A stretch of 60,331 bases of DNA from an uncultured Candidatus Saccharibacteria bacterium (lineage in GTDB: Bacteria; Patescibacteriota; Saccharimonadia; Saccharimonadales; Saccharimonadaceae): assembly GCA_934717805.1 (NCBI GenBank), contig CAKUZG010000002.1:1-60331 (forward strand), given 5' to 3'. The notes below the pieces were generated by a model that did no database searches, was not told the origin of the DNA, and saw nothing but the letters and a program-made list of their open reading frames with translations. The position numbers and the translations under genes were made by a program. Of this stretch, positions 1 through 7,692 are shown piece after piece. Every line of letters starts with the position of its first letter. Within the stretch, counting starts at the first letter, position 1.

Positions 1-42
1 GAGCATACTGCGAAAGCGGGAAAATAGCACGGTGCCGAATTA
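1..42 (+). ncRNA. 3' end of a structured RNA, possibly SRP RNA (partial)
   Basis: No open frame covers these bases. They contain a short hairpin closed by a GAAA tetraloop (CTGC/GCGG at about 9-20) and end just before an intrinsic terminator, as a small stable RNA would. The order GCGGGAAAATAGC then GGTGCC loosely resembles the 3' arm of a bacterial SRP RNA. The 5' arm and the diagnostic GGAAGCAGCC loop would lie outside the window, so the identity is a guess. Confidence 0.3.
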
Positions 43-44
43 TA

Positions 45-76
45 AAAAACTCCTCCTAATCGGTGGAGTTTTTTCG
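45..76 (+). terminator. Rho-independent terminator
   Basis: AAAAACTCC and GGAGTTTTT form a stem around a short loop, followed by a T-run. It ends whatever transcript enters from the left. Confidence 0.8.
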
Positions 77-94
77 TATTTTTAAAGATCAGCC

Positions 95-122
95 TTGACT
101 TTATAGAAAAAAACAATATAAT
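95..122 (+). promoter_or_regulatory. Promoter giving a leaderless mRNA
   Basis: TTGACT at 95-100 and TATAAT at 117-122 are 16 bases apart. The start codon of the next gene is only 7 bases past the -10 box, so transcription should begin at or next to the ATG. Confidence 0.8.
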
Positions 123-129
123 ATATTTT

Positions 130-621
130 ATGGAAAGATTTAATGATAAAATAGAAACAGAAAATAATAATGAATATTCGAAAGAAGCTTTTGATGAGGC
201 TGTAAAAGCGCTTGGATCAAGGTTTCATGAAGACTGGCATAAGACTCGGTTAAATGATGATGGTACTTTTGAGCCACGATTAAAAACCACTAAAGATCAA
301 GAATGGATTTCCGCTCATGGAACTAATGAGGTAGATATTGCTAACTCGACTTATGATGAACTACCTGAGGACTGGAAAGGTGAAAATAAATCCGCTGCAG
401 AGGTTATTGTTAAGATTTTTAATGAATATAGTGGCGATATTGAGCTTGAAAACCCGATTATTCGATCGCAAGTTGGCAATAAAGTGCACGACGCCTGGCT
501 TGAGAGAAATGGTGAATGGGCACCAGAAGAACAAAAGTTGCCATTTGATGATCTTTCTATTGAAGAGCAAGAAAAAGACCTTGAACAAATTAGAATAGCA
601 AAGGAAGTTTTTGAAATTTAA
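130..621 (+). CDS. RyR-domain-like protein with internal duplication
   Basis: This acidic 163-residue soluble protein has no signal peptide or membrane segment. Two halves share a pattern: HEDW at 33-36 followed by YDELPEDW at 75-82, and HDAW at 120-123 followed by FDDL at 139-142 with EEQEKD after it. The second half fits the consensus of RyR (ryanodine-receptor-type) repeats, which in bacteria occur in phage-like and uncharacterised proteins. The start is the ATG 7 bases after a perfect TATAAT, with no Shine-Dalgarno sequence. It has its own promoter and terminator, so it is monocistronic. The domain assignment is by motif resemblance only, and the function is unknown. Confidence 0.75.
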   Translation: MERFNDKIETENNNEYSKEAFDEAVKALGSRFHEDWHKTRLNDDGTFEPRLKTTKDQEWISAHGTNEVDIANSTYDELPEDWKGENKSAAEVIVKIFNEYSGDIELENPIIRSQVGNKVHDAWLERNGEWAPEEQKLPFDDLSIEEQEKDLEQIRIAKEVFEI

Positions 622-639
622 TTTATTACCATAAGTATT

Positions 640-669
640 AAAAAATAGCCTCTTAGGGGCTATTTTTTA
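640..669 (+). terminator. Rho-independent terminator
   Basis: ATAGCC and GGCTAT pair around a short loop and are followed by six T. The stretch from here to 809 holds nothing I can support except a 14-codon open frame without a convincing ribosome site. Confidence 0.8.
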
Positions 670-809
670 ATGTTTTGAAGAGGTTTTAATGAAAAATAAA
701 GAAGAAAATCAAAAAGGTTCTCGTATCTCGTGATAATGGTTTTGAACGACGTTAACTACCCAGAAATTATAAAAACTTATAATAAAATAAAAAAGCCCTT
801 ATGTAAATA

Positions 810-838
810 TTGACAAAAAGCATATGTTGTGCTATAAT
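810..838 (+). promoter_or_regulatory. Strong consensus promoter
   Basis: TTGACA at 810-815, a 17-base spacer and TATAAT at 833-838 match the sigma-70 consensus perfectly. This predicts high expression of the small basic gene downstream. Confidence 0.9.
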
Positions 839-891
839 AAAAACATAATCAACAAAAAAGATTAGATTTAATTAAAAATAAAGGAGATTAA

Positions 892-1155
892 ATGGCTGGA
901 ACTAAAGCTGGTGGCGCAAAGGCGGCCGCAACTAATAAAGCAAAATACGGTAAAGATTTTTATTCACGTATTGGACAAAAAGGTGGTAAAAATGGAACGA
1001 CCGGTGGTTTTGCTGCAAACCATGAACTTGCAAAAATTGCAGGTCGAAAAGGTGGGCGTATTAGCCGTCGTGGACCCGCAACTACCTCAACTTCAACTCC
1101 AATTTCAATGATTGATGAATCTGAAGAGTCAAAAATTGAAGTTCGAGTATCTTAA
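892..1155 (+). CDS. Small basic KGG-motif protein
   Basis: The 87-residue product is rich in Gly, Lys, Ala and Arg. Two short repeats end in KGG followed by a basic residue (GQKGGK at 29-34 and GRKGGR further on), as in KGG/Con-10-like stress proteins of bacteria and fungi. The C-terminal third is Ser/Thr-rich and acidic. A good Shine-Dalgarno (AAGGAGA) lies before the ATG, and the promoter is near perfect, so the protein is probably abundant. A nucleic-acid-binding or stress role is plausible from charge and family resemblance, but nothing in the sequence proves it. It is followed directly by a terminator shared with the convergent metalloprotease gene. Confidence 0.75.
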   Translation: MAGTKAGGAKAAATNKAKYGKDFYSRIGQKGGKNGTTGGFAANHELAKIAGRKGGRISRRGPATTSTSTPISMIDESEESKIEVRVS

Positions 1156-1157
1156 AT

Positions 1158-1200
1158 AAAAAATAAATCACGTTTTCGAAAGGACGTGATTTATTTTTTT
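1158..1200. terminator. Bidirectional terminator
   Basis: AAAATAAATCACGT and its complement flank a loop containing TTTCGAAA, with A and T runs on both sides. It serves the KGG gene and the convergent gene, whose stop codon lies inside it. Confidence 0.85.
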
Positions 1201-1643
1201 GTTCTACGTAAGTTTTTGAATCTAGAGTCGTTAACTTGCCAAACAGTACCACAAGCGGGGCATTTATAGTTTAAATCTGTCTGCTGAAAACCGTTTATCT
1301 GACAATTTGGACACAAACTTCTCTTGTGAAGCCAATCTCGGTAAGTGTCTAGTTTTTCTTCGATAAAATTTGAGTCAAAACAAATTCCATATTGAGTTGC
1401 GAGTGAGTTTTTTGCAAACTCCCAGGCTTCAGATTCCATTTTTAGGAGCTCAATATCGAGAAAATAGTTTTCGTGACCAAGAAGCGCGTGTGACAATTCA
1501 TGTAAAATTAACAGATGAAAATGTGAAGAGTCTGGATTGAAAAAAATAGTATTTTCTTGCTTTGACCAACGAAAATCATCACCTTCTTTAAAAGTAAATT
1601 GCGGAAAATCTTTGCGTAAAGTTTTAACGAAATCTAGATTCAT
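1191..1643 (-). CDS. ImmA/IrrE-like zinc metallopeptidase with zinc ribbon
   Basis: The 150-residue product has the zincin motif HELSH at 48-52 within a hydrophobic helix. Glu70 or Glu72 is a likely third metal ligand. A C-terminal zinc ribbon is formed by C111xxC114 and C128xxC131. HExxH plus a small size fits ImmA/IrrE (COG2856)-type or SprT-like peptidases. No repressor gene that it might cleave is adjacent. It follows the ROK gene with one base between stop and start, so the two are co-transcribed. The substrate is unknown. Confidence 0.75.
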   Translation of the reverse strand: MNLDFVKTLRKDFPQFTFKEGDDFRWSKQENTIFFNPDSSHFHLLILHELSHALLGHENYFLDIELLKMESEAWEFAKNSLATQYGICFDSNFIEEKLDTYRDWLHKRSLCPNCQINGFQQTDLNYKCPACGTVWQVNDSRFKNLRRTKK

Positions 1644-1644
1644 A

Positions 1645-2469
1645 CTAAAAATCTAGAGCCTTTTTTGCGAATTCAAAACAGCCATAAATCACCGCTTCTC
1701 GAGGTTTTTCGGCTTTAACAATTTCTGGGCAAACAATTCCGCTTGGTAGATTTTCGACTAGAATTCGCTTTAAAAATAAATCAAATTTTTCAAAATTTTC
1801 GCCTAAACTACCACCAACCACAATAACTTCAGGCTGGATTATTGGAATAACCACCAAAAAACCACGCGCAACTCTATCGGCGATATGTTTCCAGTGTCTC
1901 GGGTTGGTTATATCTTTAGCGTATTTTCCATAAACGTTGAAAATCGCCCGTGCGCTCGCAAAATCTTCCCATTCCCGAATCCGACCATCAAATTCAATTG
2001 GAATTCGACCAATTTCACTATTTTTTAAGCCGTGATTAATTTTTCCATCTATAATTATACCCGAACCAATACCAGTTGAAAGTGTTACGTAAAGAATATT
2101 TTGGGCTTTATTTTTGAATTTTTTACTTTCAAAAAGACCCGCGAGATTGGCGTCATTTTCAACTAGAATTTTAGGTTTCGGAAAGATTTTCGAAAGTTCA
2201 TCTTTGATTTTGAAATTTGTCCAATCTAAATTTTTCGCCCATGCGACAGTTTCGTTTTGAATAATTCCCGGTTCGGCACAAGAAATTGCTTCAATTTGGT
2301 TATTTTTTAACTCTTTCGAAAACTCTTTTTTGATAATTTTTTCAATGATTTCAAGGTATTTTGCTTTCGATTTTGGCGTTTCGAATTCGAAAGACTTTAA
2401 AACTTTTCCTTCCTTCGAAAATCCAGCTAATAAAGTTTTTGTTCCACCCGTATCTATCGCAATAATCAT
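1645..2469 (-). CDS. ROK-family sugar kinase-like protein
   Basis: The N-terminus carries the ASKHA phosphate-1 motif (DTGGTKT, Asp6-Thr12). NDAN around Asp106 supplies the usual catalytic aspartate, and STGIGSG at 131-137 is the phosphate-2 loop. ROK proteins phosphorylate glucose, fructose or N-acetylated hexosamines, or act as repressors. There is no N-terminal helix-turn-helix here, so a kinase is more likely. The family's zinc site (CxCGxxGC) is absent, and the usual EIGH is EIGR, so it is a divergent member. The ATG lies 6 bases after TAAAAT on the minus strand, predicting a leaderless mRNA shared with the metallopeptidase gene. Confidence 0.85.
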   Translation of the reverse strand: MIIAIDTGGTKTLLAGFSKEGKVLKSFEFETPKSKAKYLEIIEKIIKKEFSKELKNNQIEAISCAEPGIIQNETVAWAKNLDWTNFKIKDELSKIFPKPKILVENDANLAGLFESKKFKNKAQNILYVTLSTGIGSGIIIDGKINHGLKNSEIGRIPIEFDGRIREWEDFASARAIFNVYGKYAKDITNPRHWKHIADRVARGFLVVIPIIQPEVIVVGGSLGENFEKFDLFLKRILVENLPSGIVCPEIVKAEKPREAVIYGCFEFAKKALDF

Positions 2470-2531
2470 AATTCTATTTTACGATGAAAAAGTTAAAAAT
2501 TCAACCTTCGAAAAATTCTAAAACTAAAAAT

Positions 2532-2563
2532 TTGACAAAACTGTTCGGGGGGGGGGGTATAAT
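2532..2563 (+). promoter_or_regulatory. Promoter with homopolymeric G spacer (phase-variable candidate)
   Basis: TTGACA at 2532-2537 and TATAAT at 2558-2563 are both perfect. They are separated by 20 bases, of which the last 11 (2547-2557) are all G. Seventeen bases is the optimum, so the present tract length should give weak transcription, and loss of three G would restore the best spacing. Meningococcal porA and opc have the same architecture. Confidence 0.85.
2547..2557 (+). repeat. G11 homopolymer
   Basis: Eleven consecutive G are very unusual in such AT-rich DNA. They lie exactly between the -35 and -10 boxes. Confidence 0.95.
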
Positions 2564-2599
2564 TAGAGCGTAATTTTTTAATATTTTTTAAGGAGAAAT

Positions 2600-3151
2600 G
2601 TGAATAATTTCAACTCATTTAACACTCAGCCGAAACGTTTAGAGAAAGAAGTAGATAAATTCGGTAATTTAACATATGACAAGATGGGAACGAACCTTGA
2701 TAATCTTGTTGACGATCTTAGACACGGGTATAGAGAAAGAAGTTTTGTTGCTACAGCTGATGCGTATAAAGATACTTTATTTCAAAGGCTTGTTGGTGCA
2801 GGAGATCACGTTGCAAATACTGGACAAGAACCAATTTCATCTGTTCTAAAAATGGATAACGGCAATTATATCGTTACTCATGCCGGCTTTATGGGGTTGG
2901 TTAAAACTAATAAAGAAGGTAAAGCACAACTAGAAGATCTTATTGATATGAACGATAAGGACGAAGATTTTAACCCATATAAAGGTCTTACTATCGGCCA
3001 ACCAACTGATAGGGGAAATACTCCTGTAGCACTAACGATTCTTAATAGGGGAAATAGAAGTGTTCAAGATTCGCATGATAATACGGATTATCTGGAATTC
3101 AGAAAAGGTTTGAGTCGGCAAATTATGGATTACTACGAAAATATGGAGTAG
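2600..3151 (+). CDS. Unknown 183-residue protein under a G-tract promoter
   Basis: I do not recognise this family. The protein is soluble and mixed-charge, without a signal peptide or transmembrane segment. It has an Arg/Asp-rich first third and a central stretch (NGNYIVTHAGF and neighbours) that looks like a small beta-rich domain. The start is GTG at 2600, because the ATG two bases earlier runs straight into TGA; AGGAGA at 2591-2596 supports GTG. It is monocistronic, with a terminator 12 bases after the stop. The only functional hint is the phase-variable promoter, which in other bacteria usually controls surface or host-interaction traits. Confidence 0.75.
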   Translation: MNNFNSFNTQPKRLEKEVDKFGNLTYDKMGTNLDNLVDDLRHGYRERSFVATADAYKDTLFQRLVGAGDHVANTGQEPISSVLKMDNGNYIVTHAGFMGLVKTNKEGKAQLEDLIDMNDKDEDFNPYKGLTIGQPTDRGNTPVALTILNRGNRSVQDSHDNTDYLEFRKGLSRQIMDYYENME

Positions 3152-3162
3152 GTCGTACATCA

Positions 3163-3195
3163 AAAAAATAACCTTCAAAAACGAGGGTTATTTTT
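3163..3195 (+). terminator. Rho-independent terminator
   Basis: AAAATAACC and GGTTATTTT pair around a 12-base loop and end in a T-run. Confidence 0.8.
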
Positions 3196-3206
3196 AGTTT
3201 TAATGC

Positions 3207-3235
3207 TTGAAAAATCTTTAAAAATCTGTTAAAAT
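3207..3235 (+). promoter_or_regulatory. rpsA promoter
   Basis: TTGAAA at 3207-3212, a 17-base spacer and TAAAAT at 3230-3235. A leader of about 70 bases follows. Confidence 0.75.
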
Positions 3236-3310
3236 GGTAGCAATCTATTGGGCAGGTTAATTTTAGCTATGTTCAAAGAAATACAATTAAGGAAGGAGTC
3301 TTAAAGACTA

Positions 3311-4378
3311 ATGGCTGAAGCCAAAAAACTAACTATGGACGAATTGTTGGCGTCTGCTCCAGAGAGCGTAAACCAACTAAACCAAGGCGAAACTGTTGAA
3401 GGTAAAATTCTTTCAGTTCGCAAGCATGAAATCTTGATTGACTTGGGTGCAAAAGGTGTTGGATTTGTTCCTCGCCGGGAAGCTGGTCATTCAAAAAACC
3501 TTGTTGAAGGTGAAACAGTAACAGCAAGCGTTGTTGACACAGAAATGGACGACGGAATGTCACTACTTTCTCTTCGAAAAGCTGCGAAAGATCGCGGTTG
3601 GGAAGAAATTATTGCGAAAATGGAAAACGGTGAAACTATTGAAATCGTTCCATTTGATGCTAACCGAGGTGGTTTGCTTGTTGAATACGAAGGAATCCGC
3701 GGATTCTTGCCTGTATCACAACTTTCAGCAGAACACTATCCACGAGTTGGTGCAAGCGACAAAGATGAGATTTTGAGCCGATTGAATGTTCTTATCGATA
3801 AACCAATCAGCGTTCGAATTCTTGACGCGGATCGCAAAACTAATAAGTTAATCTTTAGCGAAAAAGAAGCTATCAAAGATGGTTTGAATGAACGATTTGA
3901 TAGCCTAAAAATTGGCGACGTAGTTGAAGGTGTTGCTACCGGTGTTGTTGATTTTGGCGTTTTCGTAAACATTGAAGGAATTGAAGGTTTGGTGCACATT
4001 TCTGAAATTTCTTGGGAACGCGTAAATAATCCAAAAGATTACGTTAAAGTTGGTGATACTATCAAAGCTAAAATTATCGCTATTGATAAAGATCGCTTAA
4101 GCCTTTCAATGAAACAACTAACTGAAGACCCATGGCTTTCAGAAGTTGAGCAATTCAAAAAAGGTTCGAAAGTTGAAGGAACTGTAACTCGAATTACACC
4201 TTTCGGTGCTTTCGTAAAAATTAGCCCAGCGATTGAAGCGCTTGTTCACGTTTCAGAACTTGGCAAAGGCAATGATGTTAACCCAGAAAATATCTTTACT
4301 CTAAACGAGCGAAAAGAGTTTGTAGTTATTGACATCGACAAAGAAAATCGAAAAATTTCTCTTAGCCTTGTAAAATAA
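3311..4378 (+). CDS. rpsA: 30S ribosomal protein S1, four-domain form
   Basis: S1 helps the 30S subunit bind and unfold mRNA. Four S1/OB-fold repeats can be followed at about residues 22-92, 105-175, 200-270 and 285-352. The last two carry the classic GxFV and GLVHISE or ALVHVSE signatures. Enterobacterial S1 has six domains; four is usual for Gram-positive and CPR versions. The ATG follows GGAAGGAG with a rather long gap of about 12 bases. It has its own promoter. The downstream gene is infB, separated by a strong hairpin. Confidence 0.93.
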   Translation: MAEAKKLTMDELLASAPESVNQLNQGETVEGKILSVRKHEILIDLGAKGVGFVPRREAGHSKNLVEGETVTASVVDTEMDDGMSLLSLRKAAKDRGWEEIIAKMENGETIEIVPFDANRGGLLVEYEGIRGFLPVSQLSAEHYPRVGASDKDEILSRLNVLIDKPISVRILDADRKTNKLIFSEKEAIKDGLNERFDSLKIGDVVEGVATGVVDFGVFVNIEGIEGLVHISEISWERVNNPKDYVKVGDTIKAKIIAIDKDRLSLSMKQLTEDPWLSEVEQFKKGSKVEGTVTRITPFGAFVKISPAIEALVHVSELGKGNDVNPENIFTLNERKEFVVIDIDKENRKISLSLVK

Positions 4379-4402
4379 TTTAAGCATTCTTGCGTTGAAC
4401 AG

Positions 4403-4432
4403 TCGGAAATCGGTTTCGAAATCGGTTTCCGA
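4403..4432 (+). other. Intergenic hairpin between rpsA and infB
   Basis: TCGGAAA and TTTCCGA bracket two copies of GAAATCGGTTTC, allowing a stem of about 15 bp with a few wobble pairs and a tight loop. There is no T-run, so it is not a classical terminator. It could be a processing or attenuation site between the two translation genes. Confidence 0.5.
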
Positions 4433-4470
4433 ACTTCAGCTTAAGAAAATAAAAAACCAAAGGAGGTTGT

Positions 4471-6258
4471 ATGAGTCAGAAGAAAATTGTAAATATCACA
4501 GATTCGATTACTGTTGATGAGTTGGCTGGGGCCTTAAATCTTTCTGTTACAACTTTAATTGGCGAACTTTTTAAAAACGGAATTGTTGCGACAATTAACC
4601 AGCGAATCGATTTCGAAACAGCGGTAATTGTTGTTGAAGAACTTGGACTAAAAGACGTTGAGCTTAAAAAGAAAGCTAAAGCAGATGAAGTGACTTCGCG
4701 CTTGAACAAATTGCATGAAGTTTCAGAGAATGCGAAACCTCGCCCACCAATTGTTGCAGTTATGGGCCACGTTGACCACGGAAAAACAACGTTGCTTGAT
4801 ACGATTCTTGGAACGAAAACGGTTTCAGGTGAAGCCGGTGGAATTACTCAACACATTTCAGCCTATCAAACCGAAAGAAAGGGCCGAAAAATTACACTTC
4901 TTGATACACCAGGCCACGAAGCTTTTGCGGCTCTTCGTCAACACGGAGCAACCTTAACAGATGTTGTTATTATTGTTGTTGCAGCCGATGATGGAGTTAA
5001 ACCTCAAACTGTTGAAGCAATTCGCTTTGCGCAAAATGCCAATGCAAAAATCGTTGTTGCAATTAATAAAATGGATAAAGATACAGCAAATAAAGATCGC
5101 GTTATGGCTGAACTTTCAGAGCGCGGTTTAATGCCAGAAGAGTGGGGTGGTGATGTAACAATGGTGCCAATTTCTGCCAAAACTGGCGAAGGTATCGATA
5201 ATCTTCTTGATATGGTGATTTTAACAGCCGATCTAGAAGAATTGCGCGCTGATGTGGATATTCCTGCTGAAGGCTTGGTTATCGAGTCGCACATGGAAGT
5301 TGGAAAAGGCTCTGTTGTTTCGCTTCTTGTTGAACAGGGTGATCTAAAACAAGGTGGATTCTTGGTTGCCGGAACAACTTATGCAAAAGTTCGAACACTT
5401 CAAGATTACAAAGGCGATGCGCTCAAAATTGCTGGCCCTTCAACACCGGCAACAGTAACAGGCTTTAAAGAATTGCCTCAATTTGGTGATGTCTTCAAGG
5501 TGGTTAAAAGCGAAAAAATTGCGCGACATCTTGCACAAAAAGCTAAAATTGAAGCTGCTCAAAATGCGGCAACAGCCAATGTTACAGGTGCGGATTTGCT
5601 AAAAATGATGAACCAAAAACATGATGCAGAAGATTTTAACATTGTTATTAAAGCCGACGTTCAAGGCTCGCTAACATCTGTTTCAGATAGCCTTAGGTTA
5701 ATTGAAACCGGTGGTGAAGTTAACTTAAATATTATCAGTAGTGGAATTGGTAATATTACCGAAAATGATATCCATTTGGCGGCCGCTGGAGAAAAAACAA
5801 TTATTTATGGCTTTAACGTTGAACTTTCACCGGCAATCAAAAAAATTGCAACGCGCGATCGTGTTGAGGTTCGAATCTATAAAGTTATCTATGAACTCCT
5901 TGACGACGCGCGTGCAGAAATGGAAAAACTCCTTGCGCCAGAAGTTGTTGAAACCGAGGTTGGTGCATTGGACGTGAAAGGTGTTTTCCGCACAATGAAA
6001 GAAGAAATCATTGCTGGTGGAGAAGTAAAATCTGGTCGCGTTTATGCTGGTTTACTTGCCCGCGTAATTCGAAAGAAAGAGCAAATTGCTGAGGTTGAAG
6101 TTTCGCACGTTCAACGTCAACAACAAGAGGCGAAAGATGTTATTGAGGGTGAAATGTGTGGACTTTCTCTTAAGACTAAGAAGAAAATTCAACTAGAAGT
6201 TGGCGATAAGCTTGAATTCTTTACACGTGAAGTTGTTGCTCGCAAACTAAAGGGTTAA
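4471..6258 (+). CDS. infB: Translation initiation factor IF-2, short form
   Basis: IF-2 is the GTPase that brings initiator tRNA to the 30S subunit and promotes subunit joining. G-domain motifs are GHVDHGKT at 99-106 (P-loop), DTPGH at 145-149 and NKMD at 199-202. Domains II, III and the C-terminal fMet-tRNA-binding domain follow to residue 595. The N-terminal region is only about 90 residues and includes one IF2N-type module, against several hundred in E. coli; this is usual for reduced genomes. A strong Shine-Dalgarno (AAAGGAGG) fixes the ATG. Confidence 0.97.
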   Translation: MSQKKIVNITDSITVDELAGALNLSVTTLIGELFKNGIVATINQRIDFETAVIVVEELGLKDVELKKKAKADEVTSRLNKLHEVSENAKPRPPIVAVMGHVDHGKTTLLDTILGTKTVSGEAGGITQHISAYQTERKGRKITLLDTPGHEAFAALRQHGATLTDVVIIVVAADDGVKPQTVEAIRFAQNANAKIVVAINKMDKDTANKDRVMAELSERGLMPEEWGGDVTMVPISAKTGEGIDNLLDMVILTADLEELRADVDIPAEGLVIESHMEVGKGSVVSLLVEQGDLKQGGFLVAGTTYAKVRTLQDYKGDALKIAGPSTPATVTGFKELPQFGDVFKVVKSEKIARHLAQKAKIEAAQNAATANVTGADLLKMMNQKHDAEDFNIVIKADVQGSLTSVSDSLRLIETGGEVNLNIISSGIGNITENDIHLAAAGEKTIIYGFNVELSPAIKKIATRDRVEVRIYKVIYELLDDARAEMEKLLAPEVVETEVGALDVKGVFRTMKEEIIAGGEVKSGRVYAGLLARVIRKKEQIAEVEVSHVQRQQQEAKDVIEGEMCGLSLKTKKKIQLEVGDKLEFFTREVVARKLKG

Positions 6259-6272
6259 TCTTTAAAATAAAA

Positions 6273-6296
6273 GGCGGTAATTTTACCGTTTTTTAT
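6273..6296 (+). terminator. infB terminator
   Basis: CGGTAA and TTACCG form a compact hairpin followed by six T. Confidence 0.85.
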
Positions 6297-6303
6297 TTAA
6301 TTA

Positions 6304-6332
6304 TTGAAAAAACATTCCGCTTGTGCTAAAAT
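6304..6332 (+). promoter_or_regulatory. Promoter
   Basis: TTGAAA at 6304-6309, 17 bases, TAAAAT at 6327-6332. Confidence 0.75.
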
Positions 6333-6359
6333 ATAAATAACTTAAGTAAAGGAAAGAGA

Positions 6360-6773
6360 ATGTTTCAATTAGACGATAAATTTTTTGAAGGAATTGGCAT
6401 TGAACGAATGTCACCAGAAGAAGCAACAATGTTTAAACAACATGTTCAAGAAGAACTTGAAGCACGAATTGGTGAACGAATTATGGATGGTTTTTCGAGT
6501 GAAAAACTTGAAGAATTTGAGCAAATTATGGATGATGCACCGGGATTTGTTGATAATTGGCTAAGGCTAAACGTTCCAGATTTTCGAGACGATAAAGCTT
6601 TTGCGGCGTTAGTTCAAAACAATAACGGTCAAGAGAATCGCCAAGTTATAACTGAGTTCGCATCGTTGAAATGGCTTGAAATTAACCGACCAGATTTCAA
6701 TCAAATTAGTATGCTTGTAATTAAAGAAATGCAAGACGAACTTAAAGCAAATATTGATAAAATTTTTAGCTAA
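6360..6773 (+). CDS. DUF5663-like protein
   Basis: The 137-residue acidic, helical protein begins with an LDDKFFEGIGIERMSPEE pattern followed by QEELEARIGERI and LEEFEQIMDD. This is the arrangement I associate with DUF5663, a domain common in CPR bacteria and of unknown function. It has no signal peptide or membrane segment. The ATG at 6360 is preceded by AGGAAAGAG. It has its own promoter and shares a terminator with the convergent fmt gene. Confidence 0.75.
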   Translation: MFQLDDKFFEGIGIERMSPEEATMFKQHVQEELEARIGERIMDGFSSEKLEEFEQIMDDAPGFVDNWLRLNVPDFRDDKAFAALVQNNNGQENRQVITEFASLKWLEINRPDFNQISMLVIKEMQDELKANIDKIFS

Positions 6774-6777
6774 AATA

Positions 6778-6808
6778 TAAAACCGCGCAGAGAAGCGTGG
6801 TTTTATTT
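6778..6808. terminator. Bidirectional terminator
   Basis: AAAACCGCG and CGTGGTTTT pair with one wobble, with A and T runs on both sides. It overlaps the end of fmt. Confidence 0.8.
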
Positions 6809-7690
6809 TAGATAGCCGTTTTCAAAGCTTTCAGCGGTGGTTTCTTTACCGTTTGGTGTGATTAGTCTTTCTAACTTCAGAAACGTTCCTTCGGCGAATT
6901 TTAGCGTTAAAGGCGAATTTTCAGGGTTAGAATTAACTACTTTTGCACTTTTAATAATTATTAAATGCTCACCGAGTTTAATTTTACTTTTTGGAAAAAT
7001 TTCGAAAGCACGAATTTGCTGCTCAGCTTGCTTTGCAGTTTGCATATCTTGAGAAAGAAGAGCATCGCTTTTTTTAAGAAGTTGACAGTATTTAGCTTGC
7101 GAATCATCTTGTTTTTGTCCTTTGATTTCGCCAGAGATAATTTTTGGCAAATCTCGCACAAGCATTTCGGCGCCAATTTCACCACAAGTTTTATAAAGAT
7201 CACTCGCGGTTTCGGTTTTCGAAAGCTCAATTTCTTTTTGCGAATAAACATCACCTGCATCCATCTCTTTCGAAAGTCTCATTAGTGAAACGCCAGTTTT
7301 TTCGTCCCCGTTTAGAATTGTGCTTTCAATTGGGCTTGAACCGCGATATTTAGGCAAAAGTGAAGGGTGAACATTCACAATTGCAGGCGTGAATAAATCA
7401 ATGATTTCTTGTGGAATGATTCGACCAAAAGAAACCAAAACTCCCGCAGGTTTTTCGAACTTTTTAACGAAATCAGTGATTTCTGATATTTTTTGCGGTT
7501 GAAGCACTGGAATGTTGAATTTTTCACCAATTTGCTTCACTTTTGGCGCTTGAAACTTTTGTCCGCGACCTTTTCGAGAGTCGGGTTTGGTGATAATTCC
7601 AGCGATTTCGAAGCCTTCATCAATAAGTTTTTGGAGTGAAACGGCCGAAAAATCTTCCGTTCCAAAAAAGATTATTGGAGTTTTTTTCAA
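6803..7690 (-). CDS. fmt: Methionyl-tRNA formyltransferase
   Basis: Fmt formylates Met-tRNA(fMet) for initiation. The N-terminal Rossmann fold opens with IIFFGTEDFS. The catalytic block NVHPSLLPKYRG supplies the conserved Asn and His, and EMDAGD carries the catalytic Asp; the C-terminal OB-like domain follows. A longer GTG start at 7708 would place GGGAGGA inside the protein. That GGGAGGA is better read as the Shine-Dalgarno for a TTG at 7690, which I choose. The start codon overlaps nothing and lies 3 bases from the def stop, so def and fmt are translated from one mRNA. Confidence 0.93.
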   Translation of the reverse strand: MKKTPIIFFGTEDFSAVSLQKLIDEGFEIAGIITKPDSRKGRGQKFQAPKVKQIGEKFNIPVLQPQKISEITDFVKKFEKPAGVLVSFGRIIPQEIIDLFTPAIVNVHPSLLPKYRGSSPIESTILNGDEKTGVSLMRLSKEMDAGDVYSQKEIELSKTETASDLYKTCGEIGAEMLVRDLPKIISGEIKGQKQDDSQAKYCQLLKKSDALLSQDMQTAKQAEQQIRAFEIFPKSKIKLGEHLIIIKSAKVVNSNPENSPLTLKFAEGTFLKLERLITPNGKETTAESFENGYLK

Positions 7691-7692
7691 GA

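Noticed and set aside
689..733. 14-codon open frame after the first terminator
   Set aside because: It has a poor ribosome site, very short length and no promoter; there is no support beyond an ATG.
1645..2469. ROK protein as a transcriptional repressor
   Set aside because: It lacks the N-terminal helix-turn-helix of NagC/XylR-type ROK repressors.
2547..2557. G11 as an assembly artefact
   Set aside because: Tract length could be off by one or two, but the tract is flanked by perfect promoter boxes, so its existence is credible.
6961..7353. Several open frames of 69-106 codons overlapping fmt
   Set aside because: They lie within fmt on either strand, have low-complexity Phe/Lys/Leu composition and no start signals.
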